In this document: positions 24,001 to 34,306 of the stretch, one piece after another
How the letters are laid out: each line of letters starts with the position of its first letter
Numbering within the stretch: the first letter of the stretch is position 1
Assembly (NCBI GenBank): GCA_022836615.1
Contig: MU405268.1
Location: 62,001 to 126,000 of the forward strand
DNA: 64,000 bases
DNA from: Annulohypoxylon bovei var. microspora
Lineage: Eukaryota > Ascomycota > Sordariomycetes > Xylariales > Hypoxylaceae
Direction: 5' to 3'
The notes under the pieces: generated by a model
The model's input: the letters and a program-made list of their open reading frames with translations, nothing else
What the model was told of the DNA's origin: nothing
Database searches by the model: none
Translations under genes and position numbers: made by a program

Positions 24001-25291
24001 GGCATCGTAATACCAGGCGTTTTTCCATCCTGGTTGATGCCGCTTCCGACAATGACCGCTCTTATCTGATCATTGTCTCTGCGAGCCTGCTCTAGCGGTT
24101 TGAGAATTACCATGCCACATCCCTCACCTCGGCCGAATCCTGTACCTCTGTTGTCAAAAGAAAACGACCGACCTGAGTCAGAAAACAGACTGATGATGAA
24201 ATGTGTTAGTGATCAATCTAACTAAGGCATGTCTCAAGCTCCTTACCGTGATTTAGAGAAAGAAATCCAAAACTCCGGAAGCATGTTCAAATGGCATCCG
24301 CCGACAATTGCCATGTTTGACTCGCCGGTACGTAAGCTCTGGCAAGCAACATGCAGTGCGACCAGACTTGAGGAGCAGGCTGTATCCGTGGTAAAACTGG
24401 GACCCCGCAGATCGAAAAAATGTGATAATCTATTAGATTGCATGGCGTACGCGCAACCTGGAGACGTAATCAGCGCGGGAAACTACATGCAAGGACAATC
24501 TTTGGGGCCTGCTTACCTGTGGCTTGATGCATGGGAATAGTGTCCGGATCTCTGAACATGTGTGATTCGTATTCGGGGAACGATCCACCCACGAACACAC
24601 CGACGTCCTTGCCGATGATTGTTTGTTTTGGGATACCGGCGTTTTCGAGCGCTTCGAAAGTGCACTCTAGCAGCAAGCGCTGCTGCGGATCCATAGAGAT
24701 CGCCTCCTTCTCAGTCAAGCTGAAAAAGGGTGCGTCGAAGGCTTGGAGGTCGGTGTTGAGAAAGTGCCCACCCACTGGATTGTGTGAGCCGGCTTTGCCC
24801 GGGTTCGGGTGGTAGAAGCTGGCGGTGTTGAAGCGCTCTTTGGGTATCTCCGAATAGCCACTCCGGGCTCGAGCGCATAACTCCCAAAACTCCGCCGGGC
24901 TTGCCACATTGCCAGGCAACCGGCAAGACATGCCCACTATGGCGATGGGCTCCATCTTGTCTTTAGGAGGTAGCGGAACAGGGCTCCCGTTCACGCCGTT
25001 GCTGCTGCCGTTGACGTGACCGTTGCTAGGTCCATTGGTTTGGCCATTAGTCTGACCAACTCGGTGACCGTTGATGTGCCCGAAGGCTTGCTCATGATGC
25101 CCGTTGGTGCCGTTACCATTTCCATTGGTATGTGTAGAGCCATTGGTGAATCCGTTGGTATGTCCATTTGTATGTCCATTCGTATGGCCATTCGTATATC
25201 CATTAGTGTAGCCGTTAGTAGGAGCTCTCGAATCCTCGTGCACTCCGTTAGATGTGCTGTATGAACTGCCGTTTGTGGCTGACGGTGCCAT
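18011..25291 (-). CDS. highly reducing polyketide synthase (KS-AT-DH-ER-KR-ACP)
   Basis: Seven exons: complement(18011..18844, 18906..23465, 23526..23675, 23750..23919, 23984..24189, 24247..24457, 24517..25291), 2301 aa, every junction in frame with GT-AG ends. Iterative type I synthase of a reduced polyketide. Residues 1-112 are a Thr-Asn-Gly-rich leader. KS: DTACSSS with Cys286, EAHGTGT, KSNIGHLEG. AT: GQGAQW and GHSSGE with Ser735. DH: double hotdog fold around His1060, but the second motif reads QPSFLES with Glu1255 where Asp is usual. No C-methyltransferase signature lies between DH and ER. ER: VLIHAAAGAVGQAAISLA. KR: IGGTGGLGRS and Tyr2080 in QAAYAAAN. ACP: YPLDSLVAIE with Ser2254. The protein ends about 50 residues later with no thioesterase, reductase or acyltransferase, so release needs a partner, most simply the divergent FSH1 hydrolase. 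The product cannot be predicted. Confidence 0.95.
25016..25235 (-). repeat. degenerate 12-bp repeats coding TNGH/TNGY units in the PKS leader
   Basis: Imperfect tandem units in the first PKS exon encode TNGY, TNGH, TNGF and related tetrapeptides across about residues 20-100. Copies differ at the fourth codon and by silent changes, so the array is old or drifting rather than freshly expanded. It precedes the KS domain and should form a flexible, hydrophilic tail. Confidence 0.8.
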
Positions 25292-27221
25292 GGCTACGGA
25301 TATCGTTGCGACGGTACTATGATGACCGAACGTTCTCTAAGGAAAGTTGCAGAATGTAAACATCGAGTGAGGATTTGGAGTTTATATTCGTGACTCAAGG
25401 GGAACCTTCCGGACGCGTAATATGTCGTACGTCTCCGGGGTACCGGGTGGGAGGGCAGTCTATCATATGTGATTATGGAGCCTGATATTCGGAGGATAGG
25501 AAAATCTTTCCACCCTAAGCGCGGAAGTATGGTTGTAACTTTAGGCGAGGAACACTCCCATAGATCTCGTGGCGTATATCGGAAACAACTACACGGAAAC
25601 GTAGGATCCAATAGTCCCGCTGGTCGTCCTGGACCATTTGTCATCCCTGACTATCACAGCTGTCACTGTGCCGATCATATTGTCAATTTGTCTTAGACAT
25701 CGTACATTACTTTCTATGGTATCATCGATTCGAGGCCAAGCTCTCGAAAAGAAGCTTATGCAGGGGGCTGACCTGCTGAATATGGACACTTTGAACACGA
25801 CGACGAAGATGACGACCATAACGGCCTCATCTGTTGGGGGCACCTCCCCGTCGGCCGAACCGTGGATCTGTCACGGACGAACTATCAGGGTCCTCGTACC
25901 TTATCGCTAAGACGACATCAAGATGGCACCATCTGGGTACTGACGTGCCCCCTTGGTGATATCAACAGCAGGGTCTTCCACACCTCGAGATACTCAATCT
26001 GGAAGCTCTCCTAGCTCTCCTAGGGCTACGGACAATCGAGGCAGCGGGAAGCATTGCCGATCCATTTATCAATAGTGACTATACATGCATCAATGTTAAC
26101 CGAGTAATAGATTAGAGTGGTTAAGATTGGCAGCGTAAATAAACTTATTCGCAGTTTATCTGCTTGCTTTCCGATGTAAGAAACTCATTTCCGGAAGTTG
26201 TTTGAGGTCCCCTTTTGGTTAAGCTAGGCAAAGGTTGAGACATTGACATTATGATACGACAGGGATTGAATTGTGGCGGCAACTCGATAAGGATGCAGCA
26301 AAGACTTACTTCGCGTCCCTGGCATATATCAAGGTACGTATTAGCGTACGGGCGATACGTAGTACGCAGTGTAAGATGTAGTGCAGGTAGACTTCAGACG
26401 AACTACCACCGTTTACCACCGTAGATAGAGCCCCTGGACCATGCAATATGGATAGATTGTATAGTCCCACCCCGCGCCTTGGCGTCCGGCACTTTGAACT
26501 CCATTCGATGGATCGTGACGCGGGTGGGGGCATCACCGATTGGGACCGAGTGGAAGAATACCGCCTCTACTACGTAGTGGGCTGGCTTCAGGGGCCCAAT
26601 GGTAACGGCCTGGCCTTGACTTGTCGAGTCCTTAACATCCGGACAACGTCAATGTCAATAACCCCTGAACGTGCTATCTCCCTCTTTATCCGGGTGGCGC
26701 CGAAGCTATTCCTAAACTATCTGATATAGATATCTCGTCTTTATAAACTTAATCGAAAAGTCCCTAGCGTGTCTCAAGGGAAGAGCCTCAGCTTACCCGT
26801 TGTGAGCCTAGACACAGGGGTAGATGTGTACTTTACCCACATGTCATGCAACTTGGTGCAACCTGGTGTGATAGGGAATCCCTTGGTTGTCGTTACATGC
26901 CTCCGCATGAAAGCTGCAGCGTATTCTGCCAAGATCTATGTATCTAAAACAGTCTACGGACTTTTTTAAATACACCCCGGGATAAAATTCGGGGTGGCAG
27001 GGTCTCAGTATTAAACAAGCATATCAAGTAACTTCTACGTAAACTACTCAATACGTAAGCCTTGACCTGAATGAGTCTTCCTATTCTTCAATACGCGTAC
27101 TCATCTTACTACATTCCTTGCTTCCCAAGCTTGTTTCTTATGGACGGGAGCCCGCTTAACTCTTCTCTATTTCGGTGTAACTCGGTGCACGGTTCTTAGA
27201 AACCAACTCACGCAACTCATC
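25292..27221. promoter_or_regulatory. 1.93 kb shared divergent promoter, PKS (-) and FSH hydrolase (+)
   Basis: The PKS and hydrolase genes start at its two ends, so it must hold both promoters and is the natural place for a cluster-specific regulator to bind. A TCGGCCGA palindrome occurs near 25850, and several CGG/CCG triplets of the kind bound by Zn2Cys6 factors are scattered through it, none in a repeated array. Frames at 25638..25910 and 26448..26729 are not supported as genes. No regulator gene lies in or beside the locus. Confidence 0.5.
25381..25388 (-). promoter_or_regulatory. TATA-like box upstream of the PKS gene
   Basis: Read on the minus strand this is AATATAAA, about 90 bp before the PKS start codon, a reasonable core-promoter distance. 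No other evidence supports it. Confidence 0.35.
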
Positions 27222-28163
27222 ATGAAGTTCTTGTGCCTGCCAGGCGCGTATGGAAGCGCCGATGTAAGTCTCCGCGTTTTTGGTTTTTAAAAACACATTG
27301 TCTATGGTGCTAACACGCGGGAAGAAATTCCAAGTTCAACTAGGTACGAGCCACGACATCATGCTGTGTATAGACCGTTCTCGTGAAACTCACTGACGAT
27401 GTTCATCAGCGCCGCTGGTGAATGAAATGCTATCGGATGGCTCTGCCACATTCCGTTTTGTTGATGCGCCATGCGAAGCCGTGCCTCCGGAGGGTTTCGA
27501 AGACTTCTTCGGAAAACCGCCCTACTACCGATTCATCGAGCCTGATGAGAAAGATTCGAAGGACACCGATGTCCTGTCTCGAATTCGAGACTTCCCCGAG
27601 TGCGATACTCCCGAAGACACAATGCGAGAACTCATGAAAGAAGGAGTTGCCAGCAGTGTTCTCAGCACGAATCGAGCGATTCAGTACCTCTTCGAAATCT
27701 GCGAGAAAGAAGGCCCTTTCGAAGGAATTCTCGGATATTCGGAGGGAGCTACTGTCGCATCGACTTTCCTACTTGCTGAGCAGAAAAGATTCGAAGAGAC
27801 CGGTAGATTGCCTCAGATCAAGTGTGGCGTATTCTTTGCCGGTTGGCCGCCTCTAGACCCTGCCACCTTCGCCATGGTTCTCTCAGATGAGTCCGATCTC
27901 ATGATCAATATCCATACCTGTCACATTAGTAAGTTCACGAATTCCAATTCCCGACAATTTGAATATATTAGCTATTAACAGTAAGTCTAGTCGGTTCCCT
28001 TGATCCGTATGTTGCGGGCTCAATGGCTCTCTACAACACTTGCGAACCTGATACAGCGTTTATCTTCGACCATGGTAAAGGACATACGCTCCCGAGAGAA
28101 AAGGGTGTGATCAAGGAACTCGGGGACGTCATCCGTACCATGATGGAGGAAATGTCAGCATAG
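27222..28163 (+). CDS. FSH1-family serine hydrolase, likely PKS thiohydrolase
   Basis: Four exons, join(27222..27263, 27325..27343, 27410..27928, 27991..28163), 250 aa. Exon 2 is a 19-bp microexon supplying KFQVQL, which joins MKFLCLPGAYGSAD to PLVNEMLSDG as the family requires. The alpha/beta-hydrolase triad is visible: Ser131 in GYSEGA, Asp198 in GSLDPY and His225 in KGHTLPR; FVDAPCEAVPPEGFEDFF and GVFFAGWPP are also typical. The last acceptor is chosen at 27990 because it gives HIIGSLDPY; an alternative acceptor just upstream at 27980 would insert two residues. Relatives encoded beside fungal reducing PKSs (LovG, the brefeldin thiohydrolase) free the chain from the synthase. Being divergent from a PKS with no release domain, this is the best candidate for that job here, but the assignment is inferred from context. 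Confidence 0.9.
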
Positions 28164-29029
28164 ATAGGTACCTACATATTAGATGATTGAGTTCGCCGTA
28201 GACTATTTTCTTGTGGTCTTCACCCAATTTCTGTACATAAACTTACTGCATGCAGAAAGGGTTCTAGATACAATATAATTACCGATACTTGCATGCTTAT
28301 TACTACAGAAAACACCATGGCGGCACCGAGCAAATGGGAGATAGTTTAGATTTGGAATATTCCGTGCATGATGTAACTTAACGTTTCGAGGCCACTATTT
28401 TGCTTGTGACAAAATTGTGACAAAAGAAAATCGATTTGATATTATATGCATGATACGAGAGATACGATGCAAACTACGTAAACGACAGCCTGCTTTTCCA
28501 CCACGGGAGTTGTTGGCCCTAAGAATGAGCCAGCGTGTAATATGCCGCGTTAGCTATTGGAAAATGCATGCTGATATTGAAGATGATCGGCAGCTAGGGC
28601 TTCTGCTAGGGGGTATGACGATCCCTCCAATACTCCCGAGACCTGTACGCGGATAAGGCACGACAAGGGGGCCCTGCCAATGGGGTATATCGGCTCATTT
28701 ATTTTAATTGATGCTTAGTATTCTTAGTTCTTACTTAGCGGAGCATGCCTCCGACCAACCCTATCATGTTTTATCCACGACCCCTATGCGCCCTTATGGT
28801 AGGGGTAGCTTTTTCGAACTTCATATGGTTTTGTACTTAGTGATTCTATGATATCTTCTTACCCTATGGTTCCGTTTGGTTTTCCTTAATCTCTTAGACG
28901 GATTTATCCTTGTCCCAACCATCGGTCGTACATACACACACTTTTCCCTTTCTTGCCAGATCCCCTGTTAGTCATTGCTGTTGTTAGTCTCTCTCTCATA
29001 CTGCATAGGATCTAGGTCGCGCCTCGCGC
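28164..29029. other. intergenic between FSH hydrolase and ABC transporter
   Basis: 3' flank of the hydrolase and promoter of the transporter, which is transcribed in the same direction. The last 200 bp are pyrimidine-rich (CTTTTCCCTTTCTTG, CTCTCTCTC), a common feature of fungal promoters near the transcription start. No gene is seen. Confidence 0.5.
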
Positions 29030-32000
29030 ATGTGCAACATGGGGCAACATGATGCCGGACTGCCTGAAGCCTCTGAGAACCCACACGATGAGGTCTCCGC
29101 CAGTCTCCCGGGCCCGGCTAATCAAGAAACCCCTATAGATGTATTTCACGACGGCATCATGGCTACGGATTTCCCTAGAGTAGATACTTCTTCTTCGATA
29201 GAAGAGGGTACCCCGTCACCACCGGCGCCGATGATGAGAGAGACCTCAACCATGGAGCTTCTAGGAGACTCTGCTCCGCATGGTCGAACTGACTCGATGA
29301 TATCAGGGTCGTCGACAGCAGCCTCATTGACGGAGCATGATGGCTCACGACCTATTAGCCAACATAACTTGATAAATCTGAAGCCGTCGCTATCTTCACT
29401 CGTCAAACCACCAGAGGCACAAGAAGGGGGAACTACCCTTTCCACTATCCCATCAGTGTCTCCTGGAAATAGTGTTGCGCCAGTGTCACCAGTCGCCTCT
29501 CCAAAACAAGCTGCATCCACTCCTCCAGCAGCCCCCAATGCCAAAGTTACTGCGCTGCCTAAGTCAAAGTTGAAGAAAACCTCTTCAAATTTCATAGTAA
29601 GTTTAGCCTTCATAAAAGTTCTATTGGCAATCCTAACTTGAATTTAGAGAATCTTTGGATACTCAACATGGAGCGACAGAGTATTCCTATTCATCTCCGC
29701 CGCCGCAGCTATGGGTGCCGGTGTTGCCTTCCCCTTAATGACAATCGTATTTGGTACGTTATCTCGCAATTCAAAAACCATCACATACGATGATGATTAC
29801 TAATGGCTTAGGTCAACTTGTCGGGGCTATTGCAAGTACGAGGTCTGATTTGAGTGCTGATGGTGCAAGGGCACACTACACTGGTCTCATAAACGAATAT
29901 TCGTAAGTACTACAAATACTTATATTTGAGTTAAGCTAAATCTAGAATCATATAGCCTCTACATGGTGTACCTCTTTGCGGGTAGATTCGTGCTAGGATA
30001 CGTCGCTACCGTAAGTCAACAACCCACTCTGAACAAGGGACTTGTCACTCACAACAAGTAAAGTTAGGATTTCGTTCGATGAGTTTACGAATCTCTTCGG
30101 CGATGCGATTGGCTTACTTCAAAGCGCTACTCAGCCTACCCGTATCACTCCTAGACACTCAACCCCCTGGCCAAGTCGCTGCTATCATAACATCCACGGC
30201 AAATACTCTTCAGAATGGAATATCAGAAAGGCTGGCAGCGATAATCCAAAATGTGGCATTATTTGTTTCGTCAATCATCATAGCTTACACTCGAAGCTGG
30301 AAGTTGAGCTTGGTTACTAGCAGCGGCTTGCTTCTAATCACAATAACATATTGTGCTACCATCCCTTTTGTCGTAAAGTGCATGAAGCAAGTCGAGGATG
30401 CCAACATAAAAGGGTCTGCAGTCGCAAGCGAAACTTTTGGCTCTATTAGGATGGTGGCTGCATACGGAGCCGAAGTAAAAATGGTAAAAAAGTACAAGGA
30501 ATGGGTGGATGAAGCGGAGCGCAGAGGTCTTCGACTGTCAAAGATTGTTGCTATTCAGCAAGGCGTTAGTAAGTGCACTACCTAGCCCCCAAGAAAGGCG
30601 GTTTACTAACACAGTACCTCAGTCTACTTCAGCGTTTATGCGTCAGTGTCCTCACGTCTAGGCCAATATGGCTATGCCAATATGGATGTGCTAACAGTTC
30701 AACAGGACCTTTGCTCTTACTTTCTGGTTCGCCGTTAGGTTGCTCATACGCTTTGAAATTGATACCGTCGGGACATTAATCACGTATGTTTCACTATCTA
30801 AAACATTACTGCATGTAGCTGACGTATTCGCAGGGTTTTGATGTGCATTATGATGATAGTTATGGGAATTGGCGGAATTGCAGCGCCAATTTCTGCTGCC
30901 GCACGCGCGGCGGGCGCAGCTAGCATTCTCTTCAATGGCATCGATGCGCCAAGTCAAGCCACTGTGGGACTCAAGTACCCTGACGTGTCAGCAACAGGTG
31001 ACATCGTGCTATGGGGTGTCAACTTCACATATCCAACACGGCCAAAACTGAAGGTTCTCGATGGGCTGAATTTAATTCTACCAGCCGGGAAAAACACAGC
31101 CATCGTAGGTCCCTCGGGATCTGGAAAAAGCACGATCGTGGCGCTCATAGAACGATGGTATGAGTTGGACGGGGATGCAGAAGACAACCAAATAGTAAGA
31201 AAATGTTGCAATGGCTGACTAAGAATTTCGTTACTAATCCAATCATACAGGTCAAATTCTTTCGCAATGGCTCGGTAACAATAGGGGGCACGAAATTGAC
31301 CGACATAGATCTTAAATGGTGGAGATCTCAAATCGGTCTCGTCCAACAAGAACCATTTCTTTTCAACTCGACCATTTTCGAAAATGTTTCAAATGGATTG
31401 GTAGGAACAGAATGGGAGAATTCCGACATTAGCAAAAAGAGAGAACTGGTAGAACATGCCTGCAAGGAAGCCTTTGCCGACGAGTTCATCTCTCGTCTTC
31501 CGGAGGGATACGAGACACACGTAGGAGATGCCGGTATCAAACTCAGCGGCGGTCAACGCCAGAGACTAGCCATCGCTCGAGCTATAGTTAAACAGCCTAA
31601 GATCCTGATCCTGGACGAAGCAACAAGTTCGATTGACGTCCGCGGCGAAAAAGTTGTCCAAGCTGCCCTCGATAAGGTCTCCAAGAATCGAACCACGATC
31701 ATGATAGCTCATCGGCTGTCGACGGTCAAGAAAGCTGATAACATCGTGGTGCTCGCCAAAGGCAAAGTCGTCGAATGGGGAAATCACGAAACTCTCATGG
31801 CTAAGGTCGGCGGGCCTTACTGGCTTCTTACTAACTCCCAGAAACTATCGATGGACGACGCCACTTCCATAGACTCCTCCTCCGAGGTCACAGAAGTAGA
31901 AAAGAGGACCATGGATATTATGACACTCGACGAGACCAAGGAAGATGCTCGGGATAGTGAAAGTACTGTAGTCGACGAGCCAGTCCACAAACAGAAGGGC

Positions 32001-34306
32001 GTGGCTCGAAGCTTCGGTGCACTACTCATAGAGCAAAAGCCATTCTGGCCTTGGTATATGGTGATGTTGGCTAGTGCTATAGTTGCTGGTGGTAAGTTCC
32101 AGGTCTCTGGGTTTTCAACGATTTGAATTCTACTAATACCTGGCTTAGCAAGTACACCCGTGCAGGCATACATATTTGCAGCGCTCATTGCCTCATTCGC
32201 ATATTGGGGAGACGTTTTGGTTGCACTAACCAATTTCTGGTGCCTCATGTTCGTCGCGCTCGCATCCGCAGCTGGAGTCGGCTACTTCGCACTCGGATTT
32301 TCCTCAACGGTCGTATCTTTCGTACGTCAGGTACAATATCCCTACATGATCGCCTCTAGCTAACTTCTTTAGTACATAACTTCTACCTATCGTCGCGAAT
32401 ACTTCCAAAACATTGTCTCCAAACGAGTGTCCTGGTTTGACGGCGAAGGCCGGTCAATAGGGGCTCTGACAGGAATTGTGGCCAGTGATCCGACCCAGCT
32501 GCAACAATTGCTTGGCAACAACATGGCGTTTGCCGCAATATCAATTTTCAGTGTTGTCGGCTGTCTAATCATATCCTTCTACTTCGGATGGAAGCTCACC
32601 ATTGTCGCATTATCATCCGCAACTCCCCTAGCTGTCGCCGCCGGCTTCTTCCGCATTCGTGTTGAGAAGAGATTCGAGGCCATGAACTTGAAGGTCTTCG
32701 CCGAAAGCGCCAAGTTCGCTACCGAGTCAATCGGGGCTATTCGAACAGTAACTGCATTGACACTCGAGGAAGGTATATGCCAAAGATACGAAGAATTGCT
32801 ACAGACGCATGTGAATAAGGCTTTCAAGCGAGCGCGATTCGCCACATTGGTATTTTCAGCAAGTGACAGTCTGCCATTTTTGTGCATGGCTTTCGTTCTA
32901 TGGTACGTTTTCACATAAGCTGAACATATCTAGATCCCAACTTATAATTCTACAGGTATGGAGGCAGTCTGCTTGTAAAGGGGGAGTACCAGACGTTTAA
33001 TTATTGTAAGTCATCTAGAATTTCTTGATCTAGATATGAGCTAATACTTCTATTAAGTGGTTGTATATATTGCCGTGGTGCAGGTAAGGAAACCCGGGAA
33101 CTTCACGAGGAATCCGAATCGGATAACTAAACGAAATGATCTAGGGTGCCACAGGAGCAGGCCAATGGCTCAGCTTCGGACCTAGTAAGTCTTGAACGAC
33201 AACGCGCGTCCCAGAGGAAATACTGATATTTTGGCAGATATTGCGCAAGCAACAATAGCTGCAAACAGAATTCAGGCTATGAGACAGAAAGACGAGGATG
33301 ACGGGGGTATCACCCTAGACGAACCACTTGACGAGGAAAAGCGAGGTGTCAAGATCGAATTACGAGATGTTTGGTTTCAATATCCGACACGCGACGCCCC
33401 TGTATTGAATGGGTTGACCATGACTGTAAGTGCACCGCCCACCGGGAAACGTCGTATTTACTAACTTGCCAAGATTGAAAAAGGGCAATTTGCTGCCATC
33501 GTCGGCCCGTCTGGTAAGTCCTGTCGACAATAACGTGTGATTATAAAACTGATGTCATTTAGGCTGTGGAAAAACTAGTGTTATTTCCTTATTAGAAAGG
33601 TCAGTCTGTTCCATATCCCCTTAGTGAATTGTCAAAGCTCATAGTTCCATGTAGATTCTACAGTGTCAAAAACGGAGTCATCACATACAATGACATTGAT
33701 ATCGATACTATCGATCTAAGAGACTACCGGAAAACAATTTCTCTGGTCGCCCAGGAGCCATCCTTGTTCAACGGCACTATCCGAGAGAATATCCTTCTCG
33801 GAGTGGATCCGGACACTATCTCGGATGAGGAACTGGAACAGGTCTGTCGTGATGCCGAAATCCACGAGTTCGTAAGCTCGCTCCCGGAAGGCTATAATAC
33901 GAAAGTGGGCATCAGAGGTGTATTATTATCCGGTGGACAAAAGCAGCGGATATCGATTGCTCGAGCCCTTGTCAGAAATCCACGACTCCTACTCCTCGAT
34001 GAAGCTACTTCCAACCTTGACTCAGAGACCGAGAAGCTCGTACAGGATGTCTTTGAAAGGACGAAGAAGAGCAGAACCATGATAGTGGTCGCCCATCGGC
34101 TTGCAACCATTCAGAACGCCGACATTATCTTCGTAGTCGGCGACGGGCAAGTTCTAGAAACCGGCACGCATACTACCCTTCTCCAGAAGAGAGGTGTATA
34201 TCATAGCATGGTACGTCTGCCCAGACCCTACTGAACTACAACTACTACTGTATGACATGCTAATTAATCTACGATATAGTGTCAAGCGCAGGCCCTGGAC
34301 CGATAA
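29030..34306 (+). CDS. full-length ABCB (MDR-type) transporter, 19 exons
   Basis: Two TMD-NBD halves, about 1431 aa. Exons: 29030..29596, 29648..29753, 29812..29902, 29956..30010, 30064..30568, 30623..30647, 30706..30783, 30834..31194, 31251..32091, 32149..32321, 32373..32902, 32956..33005, 33058..33083, 33145..33184, 33238..33425, 33474..33513, 33563..33599, 33655..34210, 34280..34306. The first 189 residues are a Ser/Pro-rich cytosolic extension. NBD1: Walker A GPSGSGKST (about 568-576), LSGGQRQR, ILILDEATSS, MIAHRLS. NBD2: GPSGCGKTS (about 1223-1231, split by an intron), LSGGQKQR, LLLLDEATSN, VVAHRLA. Both nucleotide sites look competent. The exon 6/7 junction is uncertain: a donor at 30648 with acceptor 30705 keeps frame but is weak, while 30646 with 30697 also keeps frame. 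Same strand as and next to the PKS hydrolase, so an exporter of the cluster product or a multidrug pump. Confidence 0.92.

Noticed and set aside
26448..26729. 93-codon frame between the PKS and hydrolase genes
   Set aside because: No recognisable family; it lies in the divergent promoter and has no supporting splice or start context.
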